Positions 8,173-19,789 of a stretch of DNA of 64,000 nt are shown here, one piece after another; within the stretch, counting starts at the first letter, position 1; each line of letters opens with the position of its first letter. Source of the DNA: Mycolicibacterium sp. TUM20985 (lineage in GTDB: Bacteria > Actinomycetota > Actinomycetes > Mycobacteriales > Mycobacteriaceae); assembly GCF_030295745.1 (NCBI RefSeq), contig NZ_AP027291.1, positions 1,860,001-1,924,000 on the forward strand, given 5' to 3'. The notes under the pieces were generated by a model. That model did no database searches. It saw only the letters and a list, made by a program, of their open reading frames with translations, and was not told the DNA's origin. The translations under genes and the position numbers were made by a program.

Positions 8173-9453
8173 ATGGCGCGCATCGGAGACGGCGGTGACC
8201 TGCTGAAGTGCTCTTTCTGCGGGAAGAGTCAGAAGCAGGTCAAGAAACTCATTGCCGGACCCGGCGTGTACATCTGCGACGAGTGCATCGATCTGTGCAA
8301 CGAGATCATAGAAGAGGAACTCGCCGACGCCGACGACGTCAAACTCGACGAGCTGCCCAAGCCTGCCGAGATCCGCGAATTCCTCGAGGGCTATGTCATC
8401 GGACAGGACACCGCCAAGCGCACCCTCGCGGTCGCGGTCTACAACCACTACAAGCGCATCCAGGCACAGGAGAAGTCCCGCGATTCGCGGGCCGAACCCG
8501 TCGAGCTGGCCAAGTCGAACATCCTGATGCTCGGCCCCACCGGTTGCGGTAAGACCTACCTCGCGCAAACGCTCGCCAAGATGCTCAACGTCCCGTTCGC
8601 GATCGCCGACGCCACCGCGCTGACCGAAGCCGGCTATGTCGGTGAGGACGTCGAGAACATCCTGCTCAAGCTGATCCAGGCGGCCGACTACGACGTCAAG
8701 CGCGCCGAAACCGGCATCATCTACATCGACGAGGTCGACAAGATCGCCCGCAAGAGCGAGAACCCGTCGATCACGCGCGACGTGTCCGGTGAGGGCGTGC
8801 AGCAGGCGCTGCTGAAGATCCTTGAGGGCACGCAGGCGTCGGTGCCGCCCCAGGGCGGCCGCAAGCACCCGCATCAGGAGTTCATCCAGATCGACACCAC
8901 GAACGTGTTGTTCATCGTGGCGGGTGCGTTCGCCGGCCTGGAGCGCATCGTGTCCGACCGGGTTGGCAAGCGTGGCCTTGGCTTTGGCGCCGAGGTCCGC
9001 TCGAAGGCCGAGATCGACACCCAGGACCACTTCGCCGAGGTCATGCCCGAGGACCTGATCAAGTTCGGGCTCATCCCGGAGTTCATCGGCCGCCTTCCGG
9101 TCGTGGCGTCGGTGACGAACCTCGACAAGGAGTCGTTGGTCACCATCCTGTCGGAGCCGAAGAACGCCCTGGTGAAGCAGTACAACCGGCTGTTCGAGAT
9201 GGACGGCGTGGAGCTGGAGTTCACTCCCGACGCATTGGATGCCATCGCCGAGCAGGCCATCCACCGGGGCACCGGCGCCCGCGGTCTGCGTGCCATCATG
9301 GAAGAAGTCCTGCTCCCGGTGATGTACGACATCCCCAGCCGGGACGACGTCGCCAAGGTCGTCGTGACCAAGGAGACCGTCGAGGACAACGTGCTCCCGA
9401 CGATCGTGCCCCGCAAGCCCCCGCGCACCGAGCGTCGCGACAAGAGCGCCTAG
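8173..9453 (+). CDS. clpX: ClpX, unfoldase ATPase of the Clp protease
   Basis: The 426-residue AAA+ protein unfolds tagged substrates and feeds them into ClpP1P2. The N-terminal C4 zinc-binding domain has Cys13, Cys16, Cys35 and Cys38 (CSFC ... CDEC). Walker A is GPTGCGKT at 121-128 and Walker B is [10 protein letters not shown]. The Ile-Gly-Phe-type ClpP docking loop lies near [10 protein letters not shown] (KRGLGFG). The sensor 2/C-terminal domain has the GARGLR motif. Length and sequence are standard. It is transcribed separately from clpP1-clpP2, to judge from the 302-bp gap. It converges on the cyanase remnant 26 bp downstream. Confidence 0.97.
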   Translation: MARIGDGGDLLKCSFCGKSQKQVKKLIAGPGVYICDECIDLCNEIIEEELADADDVKLDELPKPAEIREFLEGYVIGQDTAKRTLAVAVYNHYKRIQAQEKSRDSRAEPVELAKSNILMLGPTGCGKTYLAQTLAKMLNVPFAIADATALTEAGYVGEDVENILLKLIQAADYDVKRAETGIIYIDEVDKIARKSENPSITRDVSGEGVQQALLKILEGTQASVPPQGGRKHPHQEFIQIDTTNVLFIVAGAFAGLERIVSDRVGKRGLGFGAEVRSKAEIDTQDHFAEVMPEDLIKFGLIPEFIGRLPVVASVTNLDKESLVTILSEPKNALVKQYNRLFEMDGVELEFTPDALDAIAEQAIHRGTGARGLRAIMEEVLLPVMYDIPSRDDVAKVVVTKETVEDNVLPTIVPRKPPRTERRDKSA

Positions 9454-9479
9454 CTCTCGACTGCCGGCGTGCACTCGGT

Positions 9480-9713
9480 TCACTCGGGTGCGGAGTTCCA
9501 CTCATAGCCGAGGAACTTGCCGTCCAACGTCACCACGACGCGGTCGCCGCCGGGATGCGGTTTCCGCTCGACGTCGATGCTGAAGTTGATCGCGCTCATG
9601 GCCGACGTCGTCCACACCACGGGGCGGTCGACCGCGTCGGCGAGCTGTTGCCAGGTGAGGCCCTTCACCAGCCGGGCCTCGATGATCTGGTTCGTGATGT
9701 CGTCTCGCGTCAT
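9480..9713 (-). pseudogene. cynS: Cyanate hydratase remnant with internal in-frame deletion
   Basis: The 77-codon frame joins the N-terminal part of cyanase (MTRDDITNQIIEARLVKGLT ... VVWTTSA) directly to its C-terminal part (MSAINFSIDVERKPHPG ... LDGKFLGYEW). Full-length cyanases are about 150-156 residues. About 70 residues are missing, including the YRFYE segment that holds the catalytic Arg96 and Glu99 (E. coli numbering); the Ser122 equivalent (the Ser of MSAINF) survives. The remaining N-terminus would still form the HTH-like domain, but the decameric active site cannot form. The frame is intact, so a short protein could be made, but it should not degrade cyanate. ATG 9713 matches the usual family start. 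Confidence 0.85.
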
Positions 9714-9766
9714 GCCTCCAGCATCCGCTGTGGCTGTTTCAACGATGTGACGGTTCGTACCGGAAT

Positions 9767-11092
9767 TCACCACCAGCATGCAGAATTGGCGGGACCTTGC
9801 GCGGCCGCGCGTTCGGCGATGACTTCGTCGAGCAGGGCGGCGACTTCGGCGACACCGTCACGACGGGCGTAGGCCTGCTGAAGGTTTCGCGCGGCGGTGC
9901 GGTAGGCGTCGTCTTCGAGTACCTCCCGTACCGCGCGCCGCACCACACCCGCGGTTGGGACACCGGTCCTCAGATTCACTCCGGCGCCGAACCATTCGAC
10001 GCGTGCGGCCACCTCGGGCTTGTCCTCGGTGTTGCCTGCCACGATCAACGGGACTCCGGTCATCAGTGCCCGCTGCACCGCGCCGTAGCCACCGTTGGTG
10101 ATCATCACGTCCACTAGCGGCAGGAGCACGTCGTGGGGGATGTACTCCGCGACGAAGGTGTTCGAGGGCACCGGCCCGCGCAGCTGCGAGACTGGTCGCC
10201 CGCCGGTGCTCACCACGACGGTCACGTCCTCGTCGGCCAGCGCCTCGATGGTCGGTTCGATCAGCCGGCCGAGGTCGGCGTTGTCGATGGTGCCCTGCGT
10301 GACGTGGACGACCGGACGGTCGCCGGTGAGCTCGTGCCACCACGGCGGCGGGACGAAGCCGTTGGCCGGCTCGGGGGTTACTGCACCGACGAACCGCACG
10401 TGCTCGGGCAGGTCGCTGCGATGGTATTCGAATTCCGGAATGGTGGGAACGATCAGTCGATCCGCGAGGATGGCCGAATCGAGCAGGAAGACGGGCAGTT
10501 TCGGCAAGATCAGCGCCTCGAGCATGGTCTCGGCGGCGCGATGGGAGGCGCGCAGCAGGACCTTCTGGGCAACGACGTTCAGCGCGCGGTTGCGTAGGCG
10601 TCCCAGCGCACCCGTGCCCGGCAGCATGCCGGTGCCACCGGGTGCGGTGTCCCGGCTGGACAGGAACAGCGGCGTCGTCGTGTAGGTGAGCACCGGCGGC
10701 CGGGAGGCATTGTCGTCCAACAGCATTGGAAGAATGCCGAGAAAGAAGGCGTCGGCGAGGATGGCGTCGAACCGCGTGACGGCCATCAGTTCGTCCAGCG
10801 CGGCGGCCTGATACGGCAACGGTCGGACGAATACGTGCCTGACGTCGAAGTTGACGCGGGCGACCCCCGACGTCTCGGCGCGTCCGGGCAGATCGTCCAA
10901 GGAGTTGTCGTCGTAGTCGGCGCTCAACGGCAGGGGATGTGGTGTCGCGCCCGTGGCACGGACCCGGTCGGCGTGCCGCGCCGAGGTGAGGAAGGTGACG
11001 TCATGGCCGCGGCCGACGAGGTCGCGCGCGACGTTCAGCAGGGGGGCGACGTGTCCGATGGGTGGGCAGGCGGCGATCAGGATGACTGACAC
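9767..11092 (-). CDS. GT1-family (MGT-type) glycosyltransferase
   Basis: The 441-residue GT-B protein starts at GTG 11092 with GAGGAG eight bases upstream. The N-terminal acceptor domain begins SVILIAACPPIGHVAPLLNVA, the usual PxxGHxxP loop of UGT/MGT enzymes. The C-terminal nucleotide-sugar domain has HVTQGTID, the EYIPHDVLLPLVDVMITNGG region and GVPLIVAGNTEDKPEVAARVEWFGAG, as in macrolide and rhamnosyl transferases. It would transfer a sugar from an NDP donor to a lipid or aglycone in the cytoplasm. Acceptor and donor cannot be told. It stands 108 bp downstream of fdhD and may be a separate unit. Confidence 0.85.
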   Translation of the reverse strand: MSVILIAACPPIGHVAPLLNVARDLVGRGHDVTFLTSARHADRVRATGATPHPLPLSADYDDNSLDDLPGRAETSGVARVNFDVRHVFVRPLPYQAAALDELMAVTRFDAILADAFFLGILPMLLDDNASRPPVLTYTTTPLFLSSRDTAPGGTGMLPGTGALGRLRNRALNVVAQKVLLRASHRAAETMLEALILPKLPVFLLDSAILADRLIVPTIPEFEYHRSDLPEHVRFVGAVTPEPANGFVPPPWWHELTGDRPVVHVTQGTIDNADLGRLIEPTIEALADEDVTVVVSTGGRPVSQLRGPVPSNTFVAEYIPHDVLLPLVDVMITNGGYGAVQRALMTGVPLIVAGNTEDKPEVAARVEWFGAGVNLRTGVPTAGVVRRAVREVLEDDAYRTAARNLQQAYARRDGVAEVAALLDEVIAERAAAQGPANSACWW

Positions 11093-11200
11093 GGTGGTGG
11101 CTCCTCGTTGATGGGTTCGACGGGAGTCGATGTTTCGCCACGAGGAGGCGTGCGGCTTGGAGGTTGTGTGGAGATTGGGTGGAGAACGCGGGCAGACGGG

Positions 11201-12012
11201 TCAGTGCTCCACGCGGTCGGGCCGGGTGTAGACGTTCATCGACTCACCGCGCAGGAAGGCGACCAGGGTCAGACCCGCCTGCCCCGCGAGGTCGACGGCC
11301 AGGGAGGACGGTGCGGACACGGCGGCGAGGATGGGGATGCCTGCCATCACCGCCTTCTGCGTCAGCTCGAACGAGGCGCGCCCGCTGACCAGGAGGACCG
11401 CGCCCGTCAACGGAATGCGATCGTTCTCCACCGCCCAGCCGATGACCTTGTCGACGGCGTTGTGTCGGCCGATGTCCTCGCGGACGACGAGCATGGTGCC
11501 GTCCGCATCGAACAACGCGGCCCCGTGCAACCCGCCGGTGGCGGCGAAGATCCGCTGCGCACCGCGAAGTCGATCGGGCATGGCGCACAACGTCTCCGAG
11601 GTGACCACGGTGGGGTCGTCACCGGGGGAGTGCCGGCTGATCAGCCGGATGGCATCGATCGAGCCCTTGCCGCACACTCCGCAGGACGACGTGGTGTAGA
11701 AGTTGCGGGTGACGTCGAGACTGGGCATCGGCACGTCGTGCGCCAGACGGACGTCGAGGACGTTGTAGGTGTTCATTCCATCATCACCTGCACCGCGGCA
11801 GTATTCGACCCGGGCGATGTCCGCGCGCCCGCCGATGACGCCCTCGGTGAGCAGGAACCCTTGGGCCAGTTCGACATCGGAGCCGGGGGTGCGCATCGTG
11901 ACGGTGATCGCGGCGCCGTTGATGCGAAGCTCGAGCGGCTCCTCCACCGCCAGGGTCTCCGGCCGGGTGGTCGTGGAGTCGGCGGCGATGTGACTAGCAC
12001 GCCGCCGCGTCG

Positions 12013-12025
<13 letters not shown>
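11201..12025 (-). CDS. fdhD: FdhD, sulfurtransferase for formate dehydrogenase
   Basis: The 274-residue protein passes sulfur from a cysteine desulfurase to the Mo-bisMGD cofactor of formate dehydrogenase-type enzymes. The conserved SSCGVCGK motif holds the two key cysteines, and the [16 protein letters not shown] and [12 protein letters not shown] motifs are present. ATG 12025 (MGRVTTRRR) is the preferred start from family resemblance; GTG 12016, which would give a 4-bp GTGA overlap, is an alternative. The start overlaps the 3' end of the fdhF-like gene, so it is coupled to its client enzyme. Confidence 0.93.
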
Positions 12026-14385
<2,360 letters not shown>

Positions 14386-14394
14386 GGCTCGAGC

Positions 14395-15483
14395 CTAGGC
14401 CGCGTCGCGTGGGTCGATGATCTGCACCACCCCTGCGGTGACACCCGCGATGAACAATCGTCCGGTCGTGGAATCGACGCCGACGGTGTACGGGTTCTGC
14501 ACCGTCGCAATGCGCTGCACTTCGCGGGGCGTGTCCTGCGTCATGTCGTAGCCGACGACTTCGTTGGTGGCCGACGACGCGACCCACAGCAGGTCGCGGG
14601 TGGCGTCATAGGTGATGCCGTACGGGCCACCGGGCTGCGGCACGCTGGCCACCTCCCTGGGCTCGGTATTGAAGACGCGGACGGCGTCACCGCGGGTGTC
14701 GGTGGCGATCAACCGGCCGTGCTTGTCGGCGACGAGGTGGGTGGGGCCGGCCCCGGCGGGTGTGGTGCCCACGATGGTGAGCTTGTCCGCGTCGTAGACC
14801 GTCAGATCGTTCTTCCGTACGTCGAGCATGCCCATCAACTCGCCCACCGGCGCCATACCGGCGGGCTGCACGCTGTCGGTGAACACCTTGACGATCTCAT
14901 CGCCACGCAGCACCGTCGTCGTCCCGCCCAGTTCGTTCGCGACGAAGACGGTGCCGCCGGGTGTCTCGGACGCGTCGTGAGGGACGGTGCCGGTGATGAT
15001 CTGCGGTTCGGCGGCCCCGCCAGGGAGTTCGACGCGGACCAGCGCATTCGCGCTTTCGACGGGCACCAGGACGGGTCCGCCGGGCTTGGCCAATTGCAAG
15101 TGGCGGACGAATCCCGGTAGCGGGACGCGTCGTACGACGTCGCCGGTGTCCGCGTTGAGCAGCACCAGTTCGTTCGGGTTGCGCTTGGCGACGGCGACGG
15201 TCCGGGTGACCGCGTCGACGACCACGCCCTCCGGTGCATCGCCGACCGGCACGATGCGACCGGGCGGAGTGCCGGTCGGTGCGGGCGCGCGGCCCGGTTC
15301 GGCGGGCGGGGGAAGGGCGTCCGCAGGGGGCCGGGTGCCTTCGGTGGGGACACCGGTCGGCAGCAGTCCTGTGGTGGTGGGTGTCGCCTGCGGTGCTTGC
15401 GTCGGTTGTGTGGGTTGCTCCTGTGGCGAGGAACATCCAACGGCCAGGAGGGCGGCGGCTACCAGTGGCACCATGCGGTTCAT
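14395..15483 (-). CDS. Beta-propeller (YncE/NHL-like) lipoprotein
   Basis: The 362-residue protein starts at ATG 15483 and has a lipoprotein signal with lipobox LAVGC (Cys17). A Pro/Thr-rich linker (QPTQPTQAPQATPTTTG, then TEGTRPPADALPPPAEPGRA) leads to repeated blades of about 40 residues with motifs such as PEGVVVDAVTRTVAVA, PTHLVADKHGRLIATDT and PYGITYDATRDLLWVASS, typical of YncE/NHL beta-propellers. It would sit on the outer face of the membrane and bind a ligand or partner. It ends nine bases before the fdhF-like gene and probably shares its transcript, but a functional link is only inferred. Confidence 0.85.
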   Translation of the reverse strand: MNRMVPLVAAALLAVGCSSPQEQPTQPTQAPQATPTTTGLLPTGVPTEGTRPPADALPPPAEPGRAPAPTGTPPGRIVPVGDAPEGVVVDAVTRTVAVAKRNPNELVLLNADTGDVVRRVPLPGFVRHLQLAKPGGPVLVPVESANALVRVELPGGAAEPQIITGTVPHDASETPGGTVFVANELGGTTTVLRGDEIVKVFTDSVQPAGMAPVGELMGMLDVRKNDLTVYDADKLTIVGTTPAGAGPTHLVADKHGRLIATDTRGDAVRVFNTEPREVASVPQPGGPYGITYDATRDLLWVASSATNEVVGYDMTQDTPREVQRIATVQNPYTVGVDSTTGRLFIAGVTAGVVQIIDPRDAA

Positions 15484-15502
15484 ACAGCCCTGCTTACCCC
15501 TC

Positions 15503-15568
15503 GCGCCGAGTGTGAACTCCCCGGCGACGGAGAGGTAAGAATTGCGCCACACCGCACACACTCGGCGC
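15503..15568. repeat. 66-bp palindromic element, copy A
   Basis: Perfect 12-bp arms GCGCCGAGTGTG (15503-15514) and CACACTCGGCGC (15557-15568) flank a 42-bp centre. It lies between the stop of the DUF559 gene and the start of the lipoprotein gene on the same strand. The right part, GCGCCACACnGCACACACTC, recurs upstream of the DUF559 gene (copy B, 16493-16550). Confidence 0.75.
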
Positions 15569-15570
15569 TC

Positions 15571-16422
15571 CTAGATAGGGCAACCGGCAGCGCGCAGTTT
15601 GGCCAGCACCCGCTCGACGATCACGTGCGGCCGCGCGAGCATCTCGGCGCTCACGCGGACGACCGTCCAGCCCGACGCCTCGAGCAGCGCGATCCGCTCG
15701 ATGTCCCATGACCGTTGTCGAGGGTCGGTCCAGTGCTGCACACCGTCGTATTCGACCGTGACCTTCCACTCGCGCCATCCCATGTCCGTGCGCACACAGA
15801 CCCGTCCGCGCTTGTCGCGGAACTCGATCTGCGTCTCCGGGCGAGGCAGTCCGGCATCGACGAGGATCAGTCGAAGCCGCGTTTCCTGCGGCGACTCGGC
15901 CCCGCCGTCCACCCGCTCGAGAATCGACCGTAGCTGCCGTACCCCGCGGGCGCCTGGCCGAGCGTGCGCGACCGCGAGTATCTCCACCGGCGTTACTCCC
16001 GTAGCGCCAAGCAGTGCATCGATGATCGGAATTGCGTTGTCTGGCGGACGGCTTCGCCCGATGTCGAACGCCGTCCGTGCCGGTGTCGTCAAGCGGATGC
16101 CACGCACGTCGCAGACCTCGTCGTCAGTCAGGTCGAACGTGTGCACGACGACGCCGGGCTGATGACGACGGTTGACGCGGATGACCTCGGCGGGCGCGGC
16201 CGGACTCAGCCACTTTGTGCCGTACACGGCTGCTGCCGAGACACCCGCCAAGGTCGTGCCCTCGCCCATCGACAGCCGTGCGGCAATGGCCCGCATTGCG
16301 GCGTCGACGACATCTTCGCGCTTCACGTATACGTCGCGATACAGCGTTCGGTAGTTGGTGCGCAGCTGGTGTCGGGTGAGCTGCCCGCAGGCCATCGCGG
16401 CGCTGCCGGAGAAGGGTTCCAT
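15571..16422 (-). CDS. DUF559 protein with AbiEi-like N-terminal region
   Basis: The 283-residue protein starts at ATG 16422. Its N-terminal half (SAAMACGQLTRHQLRTNYRT ... VDAAMRAIAARLSMGEGTTLAGVSAAAVYG) resembles the winged-helix/AbiEi-antitoxin-like region found in mycobacterial DUF559 proteins. The C-terminal half is a DUF559 domain, distantly related to Vsr/PD-(D/E)XK nucleases, with WKVTVEYDGVQHWTDPRQRSWDIERIALLEASGWTVVRVS; the acidic EYDG and following His/Trp fit the family core. No toxin gene is adjacent. It is bracketed by two related palindromic repeats. Role unknown; DNA binding or cleavage is inferred from fold only. Confidence 0.75.
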   Translation of the reverse strand: MEPFSGSAAMACGQLTRHQLRTNYRTLYRDVYVKREDVVDAAMRAIAARLSMGEGTTLAGVSAAAVYGTKWLSPAAPAEVIRVNRRHQPGVVVHTFDLTDDEVCDVRGIRLTTPARTAFDIGRSRPPDNAIPIIDALLGATGVTPVEILAVAHARPGARGVRQLRSILERVDGGAESPQETRLRLILVDAGLPRPETQIEFRDKRGRVCVRTDMGWREWKVTVEYDGVQHWTDPRQRSWDIERIALLEASGWTVVRVSAEMLARPHVIVERVLAKLRAAGCPI

Positions 16423-16492
16423 GACGTCACGATGCGACCGCGGACCGACGGATTCGGAGCGCCGAGACCGGGTTCTCCACAGATGCGGGTCT

Positions 16493-16550
16493 CGAGTGTG
16501 TGCCCTGTGGATGAATGTCGGAGGTTCTGGCGCCACACGGCACACACTCG
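16493..16550. repeat. Palindromic element, copy B
   Basis: 18-bp arms (16493-16510 and 16533-16550) are inverted with one mismatch, and the loop is 22 bp. The right arm repeats the sequence of copy A at 15557-15568. It lies in the divergent region between the DUF559 gene and the glutamine synthetase gene. Confidence 0.7.
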
Positions 16551-16672
16551 GCGGCCGACGCACCCGACTTCTGTCCTTGACGCGCGCGTAACAGTCCCGG
16601 AACGTGGCATTTCTAGTGTGGGCCGGTCTAGCCCACGATTCCGAAGTGGGCTCACAGGAAAAGAGAAGTCCT

Positions 16673-18847
16673 TTGAGCGGAAATGCGGCCCGGCTGCAAG
16701 CGATCAACGATGTCGAGGCCTACGTGCCTCCTCCCATCAGCTTCGATCCGGGTGAAGCGCCGGGCGAGATCTTCGGCGCCAACGTCTTCACCCTGGCCGA
16801 GATGCGTCTGCGGCTGCCCAAGTCCGTCTACAAGTCCGTGGTGGCCACCATCGAGAAGGGCGCCAAGCTGGACCCGGCCGTCGCCGACGCCGTCGCCTCG
16901 GTCATGAAGGACTGGGCGCTGTCCAAGGGTGCGACGCACTACGCCCACGTCTTCTACCCGATGACCGGCCTGACCGCCGAGAAGCACGACAGCTTCCTCG
17001 ACCCGGTCGGCGACGGAACCACCCTGGCCGAGTTCGCGGGCAAGACGCTCATCCAGGGCGAGCCGGACGGCTCCAGCTTCCCCTCGGGTGGCCTGCGCAG
17101 CACCTTCGAGGCGCGGGGCTACACCGGGTGGGACGTCACCAGCCCCGCCTACATCCTGGAGAACCCGAACGGCAACACGCTGTGCATCCCGACGGTGTTC
17201 GTCTCGATGACCGGTGAGGCGTTGGACTACAAGACCCCCCTGCTGCGGAGCCAGCAGGCGATGGGCGGCCAAGCGGAACGCATCCTCAAGCTGTTCGGGC
17301 ACGAGGACTTCGACCACATCGTGTCGTTCTGCGGGCCCGAGCAGGAGTACTTCCTGATCGACCGGCACTTCTTCCTGGCGCGTCCGGACCTGATCAACTC
17401 TGGCCGGACGCTGTTCGGCGCCAAGCCCCCGAAGGGGCAGGAGTTCGACGACCACTACTTCGGGGCCATTCCGGACCGGGTGCTGGCGTTCATGATGGAC
17501 ACCGAGCGTGAGCTGTTCAAGCTCGGCATCCCGGCCAAGACGCGGCACAACGAGGTTGCGCCGGGCCAGTTCGAGATCGCGCCGATGTTCGAGCGGGCCA
17601 ATATCGCCGCCGACCATCAGCAGCTGCTCATGACGACGTTCAAGAACATCGCCAAGAAGCACGGCATGGAATGCCTGATGCACGAGAAGCCGTTCGCCGG
17701 CGTCAACGGCTCGGGCAAGCACGTCAACTTCTCGCTGGGCAACTCTCAGTTCGGCAGCCTGTTGGTGCCCGGTGACACCCCGCACGAGAACGCGCAGTTC
17801 CTGGTGTTCTGTGCCGCTGTCATCCGTGCGGTCCACAAGTTCTCGGGCCTGCTGCGGTTGTCGGTGGCATCGGCCACCAACGATCACCGCCTCGGTGCCA
17901 ACGAGGCTCCGCCCGCGATCATTTCGATCTTCCTCGGCGATCAGCTGGCCGATGTCTTCGAGCAGATCGCGAAGGGCGCCGCGACGTCGTCCAAGGGCAA
18001 GGGCACCATGATCATGGGTGTCGACACGCTGCCGACCCTGCCGACCGATCCGGGCGACCGCAACCGCACCAGCCCATTCGCGTTCACCGGCAACCGCTTC
18101 GAGTTCCGCGCGCCGGGTTCGGGGCAGACCATCAACGTGCCGATGATCATCATCAACACGATCATGGCCGACTCGCTCGATTACATGGCCACCTCGCTGG
18201 AGAAGTCGGTCAGCGAGGGTGAGGACTTCGACGTGGCCGTCCAGAAGCTGCTCACCGAGATCATCACCGAGCACGGCGCCGTCGTGTTCAACGGTGACGG
18301 CTACTCGGACAACTGGCAGACCGAGGCGGCCTCCCGGGGCCTGCCGAACCTCAAGACGACCATCGATGCCATCCCGGAGTTGGTCAAGCCGGAGGCGATC
18401 GAGGTCTTCGAGAAGTACGGCGTGTTCAATTCGCGGGAACTGCACAGCCGCGAAGAGGTCCGCTACGAGACGTACATCTTGACCGTCGGCGTCGAGGCCA
18501 AGCTCACCCTGGAGATGGGCTCGACGGTGATCCTGCCGGCGGCGATCCGCTACCAGACCGAGTTGGCCGCCAACGTCGCGACGCTCAAGGCGGCCGGCAT
18601 GGAGCCGGACACCACGCTGCTGGAGACGGTCTCGGCGCCGATCTCCGAGTTGACCGGTGCCCTGACCGCGCTCAAGACCGCGATGGGTGAGCACGGTGGC
18701 GAGTCCGCTGCCGAGGAGGCTGCGCACGCCCAGAGCCTGCTGCCATTGATGGATGCGGTGCGGGCCGCGGCCGACACGTTGGAAGGTGTTGTGGCCGACG
18801 ACCTCTGGCCGCTGCCCACCTACCAGGAGATGCTCTACATCCTCTGA
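16673..18847 (+). CDS. glnN: Glutamine synthetase type III (GSIII)
   Basis: The 724-residue protein is a GSIII, about 700-730 residues, distinct from the 470-residue GSI (GlnA). It joins ammonia and glutamate with ATP. Visible family features are the GSIII N-domain ([23 protein letters not shown]), [65 protein letters not shown] and the C-terminal extension. The start is a TTG at 16673 ([11 protein letters not shown]), preceded by AAGAGAAG. No glnB/amt genes are nearby. The repeat element at 18870 probably ends its transcript. Mycobacterial rapid growers often carry such an extra glutamine synthetase. Confidence 0.93.
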   Translation: MSGNAARLQAINDVEAYVPPPISFDPGEAPGEIFGANVFTLAEMRLRLPKSVYKSVVATIEKGAKLDPAVADAVASVMKDWALSKGATHYAHVFYPMTGLTAEKHDSFLDPVGDGTTLAEFAGKTLIQGEPDGSSFPSGGLRSTFEARGYTGWDVTSPAYILENPNGNTLCIPTVFVSMTGEALDYKTPLLRSQQAMGGQAERILKLFGHEDFDHIVSFCGPEQEYFLIDRHFFLARPDLINSGRTLFGAKPPKGQEFDDHYFGAIPDRVLAFMMDTERELFKLGIPAKTRHNEVAPGQFEIAPMFERANIAADHQQLLMTTFKNIAKKHGMECLMHEKPFAGVNGSGKHVNFSLGNSQFGSLLVPGDTPHENAQFLVFCAAVIRAVHKFSGLLRLSVASATNDHRLGANEAPPAIISIFLGDQLADVFEQIAKGAATSSKGKGTMIMGVDTLPTLPTDPGDRNRTSPFAFTGNRFEFRAPGSGQTINVPMIIINTIMADSLDYMATSLEKSVSEGEDFDVAVQKLLTEIITEHGAVVFNGDGYSDNWQTEAASRGLPNLKTTIDAIPELVKPEAIEVFEKYGVFNSRELHSREEVRYETYILTVGVEAKLTLEMGSTVILPAAIRYQTELAANVATLKAAGMEPDTTLLETVSAPISELTGALTALKTAMGEHGGESAAEEAAHAQSLLPLMDAVRAAADTLEGVVADDLWPLPTYQEMLYIL

Positions 18848-18869
18848 TCGGCCGTGGCATTCCCTCCTT

Positions 18870-18933
18870 GCGCGAGCGTGCGTGTTTGCAGCCGACACGC
18901 CGAGTAGCGGTCGCAGTCTGCGCACGCTCGCGC
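18870..18933. repeat. 64-bp palindromic repeat element, copy 1
   Basis: 13-bp perfect arms GCGCGAGCGTGCG (18870-18882) and CGCACGCTCGCGC (18921-18933) flank a 38-bp centre. It lies between two convergent genes. A second 64-bp copy with identical arms and an inverted, related centre lies at 55290-55353, also between convergent genes. It is likely a bidirectional terminator or REP-like element. Confidence 0.85.
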
Positions 18934-18950
18934 CAGGTGGTTTCGTCGCT

Positions 18951-19742
18951 CTAACGACCGGTGTAGGTGGCCTTGCCCGGTCCGACGTCGAGAAAGCTGA
19001 CCACCGCGCGCTGGAGATCGTCGGTGGCGAACAACGCACCGGACACCTCCGGGGTGACGCCGTCGGCGTGACCGACACCGCCGGAACGCCACGCCGCGAT
19101 GATCTCCTTGGTCGCCGCGTGCGCCTTGGTCGGTCCATCGGCGAGCCGGTCGGTCAGGGTGCGCGCGGCGGTGTCCACGTCGTCGTGGATCGCATTGACC
19201 ACACCCCACGCAGCCATCGTCGCGGCGTCGTACACGTCTCCGGTCATGACCAGTTCGCGGGCGCGACCCGATCCCGCGCGCTCGGCCAGCCGCTGCGGCC
19301 CGCCCATCGAGGGCGTCAGGCCGACGACGGTCTCGACCAGCCCGAACTTCGCCCGCGGGGACGCCAGGATGAGGTCGCACGCCAACGCGATCTCGAATGC
19401 CGCGGTCAGCGTGAGGCCGTGCGCCGCGAAAACGACCGGGCACGGCAGGGCCTCGAGCGGATCGACGATCCCGGCGAACAGCGTGCGCCACAGCTCGGCG
19501 CCCTGTGTCGGGGTCAGCCCTTGGAACACGTGCACGTCGACGCCCGCCGAGTTGACCTTGCCCTCCGCCCGGAGCAGCAGGGCGCGGGGCGGGTGGGCCG
19601 CGAGATCCCCGATCCCCGCGGTCAGCGCGTCGAACATGGCCTGATCGAACAGGTTCAGCGGGCCGTGGTCGAAGGTGAGGGTGGCAACCTCGGCGCCCGC
19701 GGGAGTCATGGAGCGCGTGACGGTGATCGGTTCACTTTGCAT
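18951..19742 (-). CDS. Enoyl-CoA hydratase/isomerase family protein
   Basis: The 263-residue crotonase-fold protein starts at ATG 19742. Core motifs are TLTFDHGPLNLFDQ, the oxyanion segment KVNSAGVDVHVFQGL (normally FSAGxD; here VNSAGVD) and AAHGLTLTAAFEIALACDLILASPRAKFGLVETVVGLTPSMGGPQRL. The replacement in the first oxyanion strand and the TPSMGG segment argue against a standard beta-oxidation hydratase. It may be an isomerase or another crotonase. It stands alone between GSIII and a DDN-family gene 47 bp upstream. Confidence 0.85.
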   Translation of the reverse strand: MQSEPITVTRSMTPAGAEVATLTFDHGPLNLFDQAMFDALTAGIGDLAAHPPRALLLRAEGKVNSAGVDVHVFQGLTPTQGAELWRTLFAGIVDPLEALPCPVVFAAHGLTLTAAFEIALACDLILASPRAKFGLVETVVGLTPSMGGPQRLAERAGSGRARELVMTGDVYDAATMAAWGVVNAIHDDVDTAARTLTDRLADGPTKAHAATKEIIAAWRSGGVGHADGVTPEVSGALFATDDLQRAVVSFLDVGPGKATYTGR

Positions 19743-19789
19743 GGCGCTCAGCGTGTCATGAGGCCGGCATGCCTTGGCTGCGACCCGCC

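Noticed and set aside
8149..9501. A 450-codon open frame antisense to clpX
   Set aside because: It is the complement of a highly conserved gene; long antisense frames are common in high-GC coding DNA and no RBS or family is visible.
16423..16707. A 95-residue N-terminal extension of the DUF559 protein
   Set aside because: It would run through the hairpin repeat and the GSIII leader, with no domain; ATG 16422 fits the family start.
16652..19138. An 828-codon open frame antisense to the GSIII gene
   Set aside because: Its translation is Arg/Leu/Val/Gly-rich shadow sequence; GSIII on the plus strand has clear motifs and a start.
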